Source: Periconia sp. R9002 (Eukaryota > Ascomycota > Dothideomycetes > Pleosporales > Periconiaceae). Taken from it: a DNA stretch of 64,000 bases. The translations under genes were made by a program, and so were the position numbers. The stretch is taken from contig JAMAHW010000002.1 in assembly GCA_023627715.1 (NCBI GenBank), positions 744,001 through 808,000 on the forward strand, written 5' to 3'. This document shows, in pieces, positions 1-11,193 of this stretch; positions within the stretch are counted from its first letter, which is position 1, and each line of letters begins with the position of its first letter. Under the pieces are notes generated by a model. That model had not been told where the DNA came from, ran no database searches, and saw only the letters and a program-made list of their open reading frames with translations.

Positions 1-1172
1 TTGACCTGTCGTGGGCCGTGAGTCGGTCTCGGTCAACTTCCGGGTATCCATCTCGACCTGATCCAGCACGGGTGTAACCTTTTCCTTCCTGCGGCTGTGG
101 TTGGAGCCGTTGGCATACCGCGAACCCTGGTTGCGGGCGCGGGCAGGGAAGAGCAGGGGCTTGAGTGAGGGAATGCACCCGCAGATGACTCCAACATTCG
201 TCTCGATGGCCGTCCACAGCCAGATCTCGTACCCGTACCAAGTCGCATCGTACGTTTCGAAGAGGACATAGTGGACCCAATAAGCCCGGAAGCTACCTGC
301 AACCACGATGACGCCACCAACAGAGAAGAGGACGACGAGACCAATACGCTGGATCATCGGCAAGGTAAGACCAAAAAGGGTCGGGATCGGGAGAGCGTAG
401 ATCATGAAGTCGGTGACCACGTTGACAATGGTTTGTACCACGAGAGGAGGACCCTCGGGAATGCAGTCCTTATCGCCAGCAAGCAGTGTCCAATAGCTTG
501 AGATGGGGCTAGCAAGAGTTAGTGAATGGTAAACGATGATGCAAGTCGAGCCACACTTACATGCATTGAAGCCAGAGAGCCACGAGGAAGGTCACAAACG
601 CGGCGACCACGATGGCGAAAGTAGCCCACACGAGTTTCCGTAACAGGGTCTTCTTCGGTGCAATGCGGAAGTAAGATACCAGGATGGACATCTTGACGAA
701 ACTGGATGCGAGCACAAACAGTGTTTGGGCAGCCATTGACGCCTGTGCGAGCTGAAGTTAGCTGGATGGCAACGTTGCGACTCTCGCACAGAACTACACA
801 CCTTTCGACCATTCTGAAGTGTGACAACGGTTGCATCCCATACGTGGATGTTCCAGCCGTACATGGTAACGGCCATGATTACGAGGGCGGTAGTCAGACA
901 CGAGAAAATCTTGTACCTGTCAGCATCTACCCGTTGCCACTGCGGCGGTAATGAGGGGGAAGAGGGCTCACCATTCCAGCCAGAATAAGCCAGTCATCGA
1001 TCCAACTCTTGTGAAGCCATCCGATCCGTATCCATAACCGTAAACAAACGACGATGAGAGCAATGGGAACCAAAGTCAATTCGACAATCATCAATCCGGG
1101 GCCACGAGTCACTGGGTCGGCGTAGTTGGGCTTGGGCCATGACGCCCGTACCGCGGCAGGTGCTGCCCTCAT
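1..1172 (-). CDS. Fungal rhodopsin-domain integral membrane protein (Pth11-like class), 3' end cut by window edge
   Basis: Multi-pass plasma-membrane protein of the fungal-specific rhodopsin-domain family, often called Pth11-like; the ligand and partner are unknown. I read four exons on the minus strand: 1172-972, 909-802, 742-561 and 508 to the window edge, with introns of 62, 59 and 52 nt and GT/AG ends. The spliced product starts MRAAPAAV and then shows hydrophobic helices separated by family landmarks: DDWLILAGM at the end of exon 1, [10 protein letters not shown] in exon 2, [15 protein letters not shown] in exon 3, and [12 protein letters not shown] followed by [18 protein letters not shown] and [17 protein letters not shown] in exon 4. 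The hydrophilic tail begins after that and leaves the window at base 1. Acceptors were chosen to keep the family motifs in frame. The 5' end is complete. Family assignment is firm; function is not. Confidence 0.88.
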
Positions 1173-4100
1173 GGTATGTCCACAGAGGGTTGATATATGG
1201 GAGGTTCAGTAGTAATGGTGCATGTGCACGGGTCGAGACGTCCTAGATGGAGGGAATGGCGTTGACGATGGAGCGATTCGAGCCAGCATCGTGGGGAGAC
1301 GAAGCACAGGACAGCACAGATACATATATGTTTCGTTTTTTGCCGTAGAGTTGCCTTTCTGATGATCCTCTCTCTCGCGCGACCGGGGTGAATGTACAGA
1401 CGGCGTCCCCAGCTACTACGCCGCTCACGGGTTCAGGGTCCGTTCTCCACCACGGCAAAGGCCAATGCTGTGAAAGACATGGAGTGAAGGCACGCATCAC
1501 GTACCAGAGGCCAGCTTCTCGGCCCTCGTTGGATCGCGAGCTGGGTACGCTACTCTGCTTTCCGGCACGGGTACTGGGCGAAGAAGGCCGCAGCGCTGAA
1601 TGCGGCAGGGCGCACGGCAATGCCCCTCTCGCCGCGGGCAGGCTCCCTGCGAGATGCTGGGATGTATACACGAAGAAATTCGCATCAGTGGCTGAAGGGC
1701 GTGTGGGTCGGGACAAGGCGAGTTGTTGATGCAGCGTACCGTTGGACAGCTTCGGGAGAAGCGATGAGGTGGTGTGGGCCAATGGGCGGCCACAGGCAAG
1801 GGGTCGTCGGTGGCGGCGCTTCTGGCCGCGCCTGGGACGAGGCCGCTGCGCCATGTGATTTGGAGAAAACGTGATGAGCCATCGTACACTTATTTCCAAC
1901 CCCATCCCGTTTGCCTCTCAATTTATCGCGTCTGTCTTTCCTCATACGCGTCCACTCGGCTCCTCTCAACGCTTCTGGCCTGGACTTGTCAGGTGAGGGG
2001 ACAGTGCTCGACTCACCCGACTCAACTCAACTCGCAACTGTTAGATCTCTGCGATCCCTCATATCCCTCATATCCACCATTGCCCACTAATCCTCTAACG
2101 CCTCCACCTCTAAGCCAATCATCATTCCAACGCACTACCAATATTTGTAGACTAGAGAATCCCCCAACCAATCAACCCCATACAATCAGACCTGAAATGT
2201 GACCCACAATACTCTTCTCATATAATCCGTCGTCCTCACACGAGCAGCACTCGGGGAAATTTGCGAGAGGCAGCAGGATTGGTCGTCATCTTCAACGCCT
2301 CCTCGTGGAAGACCATCATCATCCTACATTCAATCAATTCCAGGCCGCCGGTCCGCCACCCTGTGGACCCCAAACAAAACCCACACGCGAGCAAGCATCC
2401 GCCTGGTCCCTCGACGACTAAAAAAATTGATATCATGGCGGGATTTACCTCCCCGTACCGTATCCGGACCTGCTTCCCTTGTCTTGTGTATATAGCCTAT
2501 CCTTTCCCACCCACCACCAACACCCTACGCTACCTTAAGCCCAGCTACAAGTCCAGCCCATCACCATTCATTTCCTCCTCCTCCTTCTCTTCAGCTACTA
2601 TGGTACGGTACGATATGCATCTAGACAACGAGAACCCGTCTCGATGGTTCGTTAGCCCAATCTGGCTTTGCCCAGCGCGCTGGGAATGGCACATACGAGC
2701 GTTGAAAAACCTACTGCCGAGTCCCGCTTCCCCTTGCTCCAGGAAGAAAAAAAGGCAGAAACAACGATCGATCGAGAGAGTTATTGAACCAGCCCTTGTC
2801 TTGTCTCGTTCATTCAACCCGTACCGTGTAATTGGATACGTTGGGATATCGATAACGAGCGCCCATGCGGCACAGTCAAATCCAGTCAGCAATTGTGAGA
2901 CTGTCTGTGAGCGAGTGTTGCCTATCAAGCACAGCTGTGCTTGTGTGTACCTGGACTCCCAAGCAAGGGACGACGAGCAGACTTTTGACAAGGTCTTACC
3001 TGCCTGCGTCTTACGTGTGAATCCCCGCGGGCGCGCGCGCACCGACGGAAGATCGACAATCGGGGTGGGCGGTCTGCTTACTGTACCGTACTGTGCTATA
3101 CTACCTACCTAGACCATGCTAGTTCTGTTTCTTGGTTGAGGAGGTGGGTACTAGTACGGTAAGTATGTACAGGAACCCATCCCTTACTCCATCATGTAGA
3201 TGCTACTTCACTTTACCTCGTTCAGCCGTCTTGCTTGTGTAGGTTGAGACTTAAGACTGTGAATTTAGAATACTCGCCTGGTATGCCGCCTAGAAGGGCT
3301 ATTGGATAGGCGAAAGTTCCGCCTATGGAGGCGATTGGTCAGGCGAATACGCAGTCTATAAGCTAGCCGAAAATTTGGGTAAGTCGTCTTATATCTCGCC
3401 TGAGGAGGTGATTGGATAGGAGGTGTCTCTGTAAGTATTGAACTGTACGACGCCTAGATGGGCAATTGGCCAGGCGGGTACTTAGGTCAGCCGCCCGGTA
3501 TCCCGCTATCAACATACTTAGATGTTGATGCAACAACTGCTAGCAATTAGACATGTATTAAACCACTCCAGCAACTAAGTGTGATGATTGTTTGGATTGC
3601 ATGTGAACTGCCTTATATCCTAATCTACCTCCCACAGAGTGAAATCTCTATTTACTAGTAGTCGCCGTTCAGCGGAGAGCGCGACTGCGGATGCTTAGAT
3701 AAATCGCTTGGTATTCCGCCTAGCCAATCGCCCATCTGTGCGGGGTACGGATCAATACTTACGTGAGTTGCCGCCTAGCCAATCGCCTTTTCAGGCGGAA
3801 TACCAGTATGTATCCTGTCTCCTTCTTCTCCATCCCATCCGTATTTGTTTTACAGTGCGTAACCTATCGTAACAGGAATTGACCTATCTCCCATTCCGTC
3901 GTTCAGTGTATTTGTTTTTATACACCTTACTTCCACGCTTTTCTTCCCCTGTCTCGTCTACTCGATGCTTAGTCGCACTATTTTTGGGAATCGACTATGG
4001 TAGCTGCGTCTCAGCTATCCACGGGGCATGGCAGTAACGCGAGGATTCATAATCGAAGGGATCCGTGGCTCTGGGCCCAGAGAAATGGGAGCGAGGTGGG

Positions 4101-5594
4101 GAAAAGAGGGGTGGTATTGGACGGTGCTTCCCTGTACCGTTTTCCTTTTTGGTTCTGTCGACTCAGGTTGAAGTTTTTTTTTGGGGTATTGATCTAAGTG
4201 AAGTGAGGTGAGGTAAGGATGGAGTAGGGTAACTGGGTTTCCCTGGCTATCTTTTTTGTCGTATATTTTTTTTTGGGGAATGCAGTTTGACATCTTGCCC
4301 GTCTTCTCCTGAAGAAAGATGGAAGAAGGTAGAAGAGAGGCAGGGCCATGCTAGAAACAGTACCACCTTATCATCTTATGTCGTACTGATTTCACCCTTC
4401 CATCATCTCCGTCTGTCCTCTTTGGTTCTCATATCCTTCGCCTGTTTTGATCCTCTTCCCTACAGCATACAGACATATAAACAGTGTACAATGTACACCA
4501 CTCCAGCACGGTCAGCTACCCATCTCATCCTACGCCTATCCCTACCCCCTTCCGATCTCTCCTCAATGCCCGCTTCCCCCTACACATCGCACACCCCAGC
4601 CAATTCTCGTCTTCACCCTGCGTGAATGTAAACACACATCTTCCTTTTCGGTAGTTGTTCGTATTGCTGACGGAGTTTCTTTATTGGTGGCTGGGCGCGT
4701 CGCTTGATTATTTTCTTCTTCTCGTGCGGAGAGGAAGCGAGCGAGCGGAGTTGGGAAAGACAACATGATGTTGGTTCTTTGCACTTGTTCGTATTTCGTT
4801 GGAGTGGATATAGGCAGGCACAAAGGTGTTGATATATATCGCGCTCACAAAATATTATTTAGAATTTATAGTACATCTACGAAAGAAATCTATGCTCTTG
4901 AATAGTAAAATTAAGGGAGAATAGTAGAAAGAAAACGATAGAAATAATTTCTTAGTATTCTACTTACCTCCAACAGAATTATACTCTCAGTGCTTAAAAG
5001 TGTTCAAAGCATTGCATGTGGAGTGGTAAGTGATATGAGTGCAGGCTATTTCCACACCTGAGTGGCAGTTATGTCTTTATGCATGTAGTTTTAGGGAAAG
5101 GTTCGTGTTCTTCGCAATTGTTCTTGTCTATCAATTGTTGCTTTCTATCTAGGGTTGGGAAACCTTCTTTGAATGATCTACAACCCAAGAGATGAATTCA
5201 TGGGGGTGGCAGATCTTATGTAGGGAGTCATCTTCTCCAATTCCGCAATGTAACTTGATGATTGTTGTTATGCAGACTAAAAATTGCCACGATTCAGATG
5301 GCGCTTCATTATCTTATGGAGAAGTCTTCCGTTTGGGAGGATTCATCATTTCCGTCAGCTTTCGAATGCAGACATGCAGATGAGATCATCAGAATCTGTC
5401 GACTGTGCATAAGTACCTAGCTTGCGCAAAAAGCATGATGGCATGTACGGGTCAAATTACTACATACTGTTACACCACGTCCCCTCAAAGATCAGCAAGG
5501 CACGAGAATGCTCCCAGAAATCACCATGAAGCAAATTATGATGCTGAATAGATGGTTCAACTATAAGAATCATTTGATTAAGAAATACCCCCCC
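1173..5594. other. Gene-free stretch containing one repeat array
   Basis: No open frame here resembles a protein. Long frames at 1243-1905 (minus) and 2261-3112 (plus) are low-complexity and have no recognisable domain. The first 1 kb next to the rhodopsin gene is C/T-rich, like a fungal promoter and leader. From 3278 to 3806 lies the hairpin-unit array annotated separately. Two T9-GGGG tracts occur near 4164 and 4266. The part after 4840 is AT-rich. Confidence 0.6.
3278..3806. mobile_element. MITE-like element: six ~28-bp hairpin units bounded by 35-bp inverted repeats
   Basis: The ends at 3278-3312 and 3772-3806 are inverted copies of each other, with 29 of 35 positions identical (both begin CTGGTAT). 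Between and including them are six copies of a quasi-palindromic unit with arms CCGCCTA and TAGGCGG around a core GGGCGATTGG. Four are in plus orientation (3286-3312, 3319-3345, 3396-3422, 3450-3477) and two are reversed (3716-3743, 3771-3798). A central stretch of about 240 bp lacks the unit. There is no open frame, so this would be a non-autonomous element. I see no clear target-site duplication. Terminal inverted repeats with subterminal repeats are typical of non-autonomous DNA transposons; that identity is inference. Confidence 0.55.
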
Positions 5595-6599
5595 TCACAA
5601 CTTCTCCTCTCCCAATTCTCGCAACGCAGCTTCAGCCTTTTCATTCCCCAACTCCATACTCGCCCCGACCGCACTCTTTAACCCATCCGCCATGGAAAGA
5701 GCAACCTGCTTCATCATGCTCATCGTATCCCCGCCCACGAAAACGCCCTTCACACTTGTCGAGTTGAACATGGGATTCTCAACTTTCACAACAGTGCCGA
5801 ACGGCGTAACTGTGCACTCAACCCCGAGCTGCTCGACAAGCTCTTGAGCCCGATTCACGGTGACCGGCTTATGGTTAATGAAGCCCAAAGTAACCGACTC
5901 GCCTTCCTCGAATTCGATCGTGACGCCTTCTTTGTGGGTCGGTCCGTTGTTTACGAGACGCTTAATCTTCCGCTCGTCGATGCTTGCTCCGTACGCTTTT
6001 GCGATCCTGAACTGCTGCTGCACCGCGGGATCGGGATTCACTGGACCGTTCGTAAAGATCGTGACGCGTGGGTCGAACGATAACGCCATGTGTACGCCGT
6101 GCGCGACGAATGCGCTATTATCGATGACCCCTATGGGCGTACCGCGCTGCTCGTACCCATCGCACCCAAGACACTGGTAGATATGTTGCGGCCAATTTTC
6201 CGCGTACCCCTCGATCTCCGGGAATACATCTCTTGACCCCGTCGCGAGGATCAGCTTCTTCCCCTGGTACGCAACACCGTCGCTATCCTTCACTTCAAAG
6301 CCATCGTACTTGCTCTCCCCGATCGCTTTCTTCACCGCGTGCGTGATAGTCTTGTTCTCGAACCACACCGTCTCGTAGCGCGATTCGATTTGCTCGCGGG
6401 CGATGGAGCGGAATTCGCTCGGGGGGAAGTGGTCGCGTGTGGGGACCGTGTGCATGTGTGTTGCGCCTGCGTTGCGGTAGTTCTTGGAATCGAAGACAAG
6501 GGCCGTGGTGCGCCCGCGGGCGAGGGCTAAGGCGGAGGCTAGACCTGCTGGTCCGCCGCCGACGATGAGTACGTCGAATATTCTGGGGCGAGGCGGCAT
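5595..6599 (-). CDS. GliT-like FAD-dependent disulfide oxidoreductase (thioredoxin-reductase fold)
   Basis: Single-exon protein of 334 aa, the length typical of the GliT/thioredoxin-reductase-like class. An N-terminal FAD dinucleotide-binding motif, VLIVGGGPAGLASALAL, lies near residues 9-25. A redox pair CLGCDGYE follows at about C143/C146, and a C-terminal FAD motif GVFVGGDTM near the end. The region where thioredoxin reductases carry a GxGxxA NADPH site reads GVIDNSAFVAHG and is degenerate, as in oxygen-dependent disulfide oxidases such as GliT. The frame is open 30 codons further upstream (to 6689), but I prefer the ATG at 6597-6599, in context CACATCATGCC, because it starts just before the FAD motif. 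Family members form or protect disulfides in epipolythiodioxopiperazines, but no NRPS or related biosynthetic gene lies nearby. The substrate is therefore unknown and it may be a general thiol oxidoreductase. Confidence 0.88.
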   Translation of the reverse strand: MPPRPRIFDVLIVGGGPAGLASALALARGRTTALVFDSKNYRNAGATHMHTVPTRDHFPPSEFRSIAREQIESRYETVWFENKTITHAVKKAIGESKYDGFEVKDSDGVAYQGKKLILATGSRDVFPEIEGYAENWPQHIYQCLGCDGYEQRGTPIGVIDNSAFVAHGVHMALSFDPRVTIFTNGPVNPDPAVQQQFRIAKAYGASIDERKIKRLVNNGPTHKEGVTIEFEEGESVTLGFINHKPVTVNRAQELVEQLGVECTVTPFGTVVKVENPMFNSTSVKGVFVGGDTMSMMKQVALSMADGLKSAVGASMELGNEKAEAALRELGEEKL

Positions 6600-6689
6600 G
6601 ATGTGAGGTTTGTGGAGGTTGGGGTGAGATGGAGGGTTGTTCTTTGATATCTTAGTTTGAAAGGTAGAGAAAATTGGATTGAATCGCAA

Positions 6690-7608
6690 AGGTTTATATA
6701 ATCCCTTCGAAATCCTGGGAAAACTTGTATTTATACTGACATTGATCTCCGAAGATAACCATTGGTTTCTTCACGAGTGTACGCGTACTCAAAAGTATCC
6801 GCTACTAAGGTACTCGATAGTCTCCGAAAACTGTCCACCAAAGAACTCGGTTACAGCTCTCATTAAAGCTAACGGATGCATTCTTTCAACGCATCTCAGA
6901 GTTATCTGAAGTTTGATAATATTGTGTATGTTTGTGTAGTCACGCTGGCTTTGATTGATATACATATCGTGACGTTTTTTGGTGTCTCAGCCTGCGCGCC
7001 ATTTCCGTTACTTATCGTTTGGACCCTTATTTTGTCGAGGTAAAACACTCCCAATAATTCACAGAAAAGAAAAGAAACTGGTTAGCCTCCGCTATTAATA
7101 GATGTGGACCTATAAGACGTCTGTGATATGATCGTAGCTACTTTAGTTCACGATAGTTCGCATGCATACATGTAACTTTGATTGAACATGCGACTTTCGA
7201 GAATTTTCCCGCCTGGAGCGTTGTGATTGGTATTGCTCGCGCTTGCGACTGCAGAAGTACGCCACTGTAGATCGACATATCATTTCCAACATTCGTTCTC
7301 ATTTTGGCGATTTTGAATCCAAACATCTTATATTCTTGTGTATATGTGATAGCGATGCCTCGAAAGGGTATGCGGCTCGCAGTGGTCTCCCTAACCACTT
7401 CCCAAAAATGCAAAAGAAAAAACTCCATGGCCCTTGTAACCGTCATAAAACATACCCAAAATTACTTTACCCAAAGACTGTAGTAAGAAAAGAGTATCAA
7501 GAAACACATCTACTCCTCCTTTTATCTAGGCGAGCTCCTTTCAAGCCCACCTGGCATGCAATGGCCCCCAAAATCGAGCGATGCGGGTAAAATATCGAAG
7601 ATGGTGGC
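6690..7608. other. Intergenic region
   Basis: Separates the promoter of the disulfide oxidoreductase gene from the 3' end of the GT32 gene. The sequence is AT-leaning. I see no coding frame, RNA gene or repeat in it. Confidence 0.6.
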
Positions 7609-8909
7609 TTAATGTAGCTGAATAGCACCCTGACCTGCCTGATTCTTCCCGGCAAGACGCTTGTCCTGCTCTTCTTTTGAGAGCGTGTCCCATTCCGCGA
7701 CGTTCTTGTCCCACTCCGCAACACAATCAGGCTTCCAGTTGCACCTCTCGACCTCTCCGTACATAGGGTGGTTGTGGCGGGGATGAAGAACCGGCCACCC
7801 AGACGCATGGTAGTGATGCTTCGCAAGCGCGCCTCTGGAATCGTGGTTTCCGGAATCAGAATGCCCTTGGCCCGCGGCAAACGCTTCCACGTTGAGGACC
7901 AAGATGCCGCTGACGAGTCTTGACTCGGCTAGATTGTGGAACAAGTCCCATGTCACTTTCTTCCCGTGGTTCTGCGCCGTCATCTGCTGGAGCACTGCTT
8001 CGGTGAACGCAGAAGGACCGGTACCGCTTATGACCTCGTTGAAGTCGAGCTGGAGTTTCGAGATGGGGACGCCTTTTTGGTGAGATAGTTCGTGCAGCCA
8101 CTCTTGGATGTTTTCAATGAGACGCATCATCACTGGGAGGTGTGGTTTGGCGGCGAAGGTCCATTGACAGAAGGATTTGCACTTTGAGCCTAGGACAGGG
8201 TGGTCGGCGAAGGCGGGCTCGTCGATCTCTATCCCGATGATCATGTCAACGTCTTGTTCGCTGTAGCGCTCCGGGATGAATCGAGCTACTGGTCGAAGAC
8301 ACTCTACGTCAATGTCGGCATAGACCTGGCGTAAGTTAACATCTGCACTGGTTCCGTGTCACTGTGTATTTGATTCCTTACCCCACCCTCTGCATACATG
8401 ATTAGGTACCGGAGCAGATCAGCTTTGATGATGGTGATATTGATCTGTTTGTATAGTTCGATGATATCTGGGCGGTTGAATCCGTGCACTCCGTAATGCC
8501 ACTCGACGTATGACAAGGCATTGTCGTCCGTCAATACTTCATATCTGTAGCTGGGGTTCTTCGCCGGCCACGTCTTCGCAGTGTCCGTATCCCTCTGCTC
8601 GAAATTCATTGGACTGACTTTCCACGTCTGCCATATTTTCCTCGGAATTACCGCATCGCGAGGTGATTGTAACGGTTTCTGATACTTCAACTCTCTCCTA
8701 TACCTATGCGCAGCTCGAATTGGCGTGGCAAAGAAATGTGTATTGGCGAAGAAGAGAACCAAGAAGACGAGGGCTATGTAAGCCGGCAGCACCCGCCTCA
8801 CCTGCGTCGTCAACTTGCTTCGGAAATGCGAAGCTATAGGGGAATGAGCTGGCATGCTGGTGTTGATGTGAAGGTTCAGTGGAGGCGGCCTGTACGACCT
8901 CGTGCGCAT
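7609..8909 (-). CDS. OCH1-like GT32 glycosyltransferase (type II membrane protein)
   Basis: Probable Golgi mannosyltransferase of the OCH1/GT32 family, which adds mannose to N-glycans or sphingolipids. Exon 1 is 8909-8382 and exon 2 is 8325-7609, joined across a 56-nt intron (GTAAGG...CAG) in phase 0, giving 414 aa. A short cytoplasmic tail is followed by one hydrophobic anchor (ALVFLVLFFANTHFF, about residues 46-60). The family motif PRKIWQTW comes next, then PSYRYEVLTDD, and the metal/sugar-nucleotide DxD motif YADID immediately after the splice junction. An ATG 18 codons downstream (8855) is an alternative start. The 5' end faces the acyltransferase gene at 9709 across a shared 0.8 kb region. 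Which GT32 acceptor it uses cannot be told from sequence. Confidence 0.88.
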
Positions 8910-9708
8910 AATGGGAAGAAGAGGTTTTGTTTAAGAAGAGAAGCGTGGGTACGACTCCACATTTTTCAAGCCTCAATGCAAGAGCATAAATTGCACAAGC
9001 TAATCTCAATATTGATACCATGTTTGTCGCTCCCAATGCCCTCGGCTTGGGTCAATCCCTAATCTCCACATGCGACCTCGGAGGACTGCCCGACATGACG
9101 TCGAATTTGCTTCCCAAAGATCTCCTCACGGCCGATATATACAAACTCGGAAGGTGGTTTGCCATAATTTACAAGGGGTACATTGATACTTTGCAGGAGT
9201 GCAGGGAGACATTGGAACAGGGACAACAAAATAGGCCCTGAGCATGCATCTCGGCAAAGCTTGTGTGGTAGACTTGCCGTGGGTGCAGACGCCGCTTTCT
9301 GCTTTGAGCGTGATTGAACATGCAAAAGTACATTGACCAGGGGTTCTCCACTCTGAGCATCAACGCTTCCTCGGTCTGTGTCACGGTGCATGTGAAGTTC
9401 GGCGAGTTGCGCAACTGTCACCCTAGCCAATTCCCCCGCATTTCGAAGTTGATCCCTGCGCTCCTGAGCTACTGACTCCGAGGAACGTACATACTAGACA
9501 AGGGATAGGCCAGGTATCAGTTCATTGGACCTGTCATTGGGAAAGGGATTCTGTTCCGTTGGAATAAATCACGCATTGCTCAGCATTACCGCATGGAGAA
9601 GACAAGGACGGCATCCATTCCCTTCAACTTTCTCGAGCTCACTTCACTTCCGTGAGTTTATGCCATATTCTTGGGGTTTTGATTGATATCCCAAGAAGAA
9701 GTGCCATC
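8910..9708. promoter_or_regulatory. Divergent intergenic region between the GT32 and acyltransferase genes
   Basis: About 0.8 kb between two diverging start codons, so it should hold both promoters. I see no convincing coding frame or repeat in it. No specific operator motif was recognised. Confidence 0.5.
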
Positions 9709-11193
9709 ATGTCTCCCAAATATCCAGGACTGCTGGATCACGGCCGTATGGAAGATGTCGACTTGAAGTCATCATCCACTTGGAGACCGTCTTTGCGACC
9801 CTCGAGATGGAGTTTGGACTTGGTACGCCCCGAGTTCGTCACTACTTTACGACGACCCTCAAACCCAAACAAAACTGTGCGACGGACAGCTTGGTTAGAT
9901 GGGCTACGTGGATTCGCAGCGTTTCTAGTCTACCTTCATCACAACCACTTATGGTCCAACGACCTGCACGCGAACGACATACTCGAGAATTCCTTTGGTT
10001 ACAAAGGAAGGCACTATTTCGCTGCCCTACCCTTCGTTCGGAACTTCTTCTCTGGAGGCCATTATGCGGTTTCGATATTCTTTGTCATTTCTGGATACGT
10101 GCTGTCCGTCAAGTCGCTCGGGTTGATCCAAAAAGGCCAGAGACACCAAGCAGCAGACGGCATTGGCTCTGCACTCTTCCGGCGATGGTTCAGACTCTAT
10201 ATTCCGGTCATTGCCGTAAGCTGGTTTTACTTGACCGTGCGACACTGGACGAAGATTTGGGTCGCCATGGGCGAACTCAAACCCACGTACCGTGAAGATA
10301 TATGGCAGTTCTACGCTACCTTCAAGAACTATAGCTTCGTCTTCACGGGTAGCATCGAAGATTTCGCAAAATTGTACCAGCCGCACGCTTGGTCGATTCC
10401 CGTCGAGTTTAGAGGATCCATCGTCGTCTACACCACTCTACTTGCTCTCGCTCGATGCACCAAGAACGCTCGTCTGTGGTGCGAAGCTGGGCTCATCTTC
10501 TACTTCCTTTACATCGTTGATGGCTGGTATTGCGCACTATTCGTCGCTGGCATGCTTCTGTGCGATCTAGACTTGCTTGCCATGGACGGAGAACTACCAC
10601 GGGTTTTCTCGGCGCTCTCAGGCTTCAAAGAGCTCATCTTTTTCCACCTCTTCATTCTTGGCTCGTATCTTGCGGGAGCTCCTTCGTGCGACATGCCGGG
10701 CATCGAGTCAGACTACTCCAAATCCCCTGGATGGCGCTGGCTGGGCTACCTCAAACCACAGGCCGTCTTCGACAAGAAATGGTTCTATTTGTTCTGGGCC
10801 GCGACCTTCACCGTCGCCGCAATCCCACGACTCCCGCTCCTCAAACGCATCTTCGAGTCACGTATCTGCCAATACCTCGCCCGTGTTTCATTTGCTTTGT
10901 ACTTGGTCCACGGCCCCGTTATGTGGATACTAGGTGACCGGTTGTATGCAGCCGTAGGCTTCGTAAGAGAGGTGCATAAGCAGAACATACCAGAGTGGGT
11001 GGACAAATTCCCATTGTCCAAGAGCGGCCCGATGGGATTGCAGTTGGCGTTCTGGGCCCCGCAGTTGATTATTCTCCCAGCCACCCTCTATGTGGCAGAG
11101 ATGGTGACGAAGTTGTGCGATGAGCCGAGTGTCAGATTCGCGAACTGGCTCTACAACAAAGCTCTTGGGCCGCCATCTTCCCCAAAACGTTAG
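9709..11193 (+). CDS. Acyltransferase-3 family membrane O-acyltransferase
   Basis: Single-exon multi-pass membrane protein, 494 aa from the preferred ATG at 9709 (context ATCATGTCT); the frame is open from an earlier ATG at 9652. The defining acyltransferase-3 signature WLDGLRGFAAFLVYLHH lies near residue 62, with the histidine pair thought to be used in acyl transfer. FFVISGYVLS and about eight further hydrophobic helices follow, ending with RVSFALYLVHGP and LQLAFWAPQLIILPATLYV. Members transfer acetyl or other acyl groups from CoA donors to sugars, lipids or secondary metabolites. The divergent GT32 gene next door makes a glycan acceptor conceivable, but that is inference. Family assignment is firm; substrate unknown. 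Confidence 0.9.
   Translation: MSPKYPGLLDHGRMEDVDLKSSSTWRPSLRPSRWSLDLVRPEFVTTLRRPSNPNKTVRRTAWLDGLRGFAAFLVYLHHNHLWSNDLHANDILENSFGYKGRHYFAALPFVRNFFSGGHYAVSIFFVISGYVLSVKSLGLIQKGQRHQAADGIGSALFRRWFRLYIPVIAVSWFYLTVRHWTKIWVAMGELKPTYREDIWQFYATFKNYSFVFTGSIEDFAKLYQPHAWSIPVEFRGSIVVYTTLLALARCTKNARLWCEAGLIFYFLYIVDGWYCALFVAGMLLCDLDLLAMDGELPRVFSALSGFKELIFFHLFILGSYLAGAPSCDMPGIESDYSKSPGWRWLGYLKPQAVFDKKWFYLFWAATFTVAAIPRLPLLKRIFESRICQYLARVSFALYLVHGPVMWILGDRLYAAVGFVREVHKQNIPEWVDKFPLSKSGPMGLQLAFWAPQLIILPATLYVAEMVTKLCDEPSVRFANWLYNKALGPPSSPKR

Noticed and set aside
1243..1905. 220-codon minus-strand frame upstream of the rhodopsin gene
   Set aside because: Arg/Pro/Ser-rich with no recognisable motif; overlaps several equally long frames on both strands, as GC-biased promoter DNA does.
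2261..3112. 283-codon plus-strand frame in the left gene-free region
   Set aside because: Low-complexity composition, no domain, no plausible start context; the minus strand frame at the same place is equally open.
3278..3806. CRISPR-like array
   Set aside because: Repeat units vary in orientation and spacing and are palindromic; the genome is fungal. An inverted-repeat element explains it better.
5595..11193. Possible secondary-metabolite cluster (disulfide oxidase, glycosyltransferase, acyltransferase)
   Set aside because: No polyketide synthase, NRPS, terpene cyclase, tailoring P450 or pathway regulator is present; gene spacing is ordinary.
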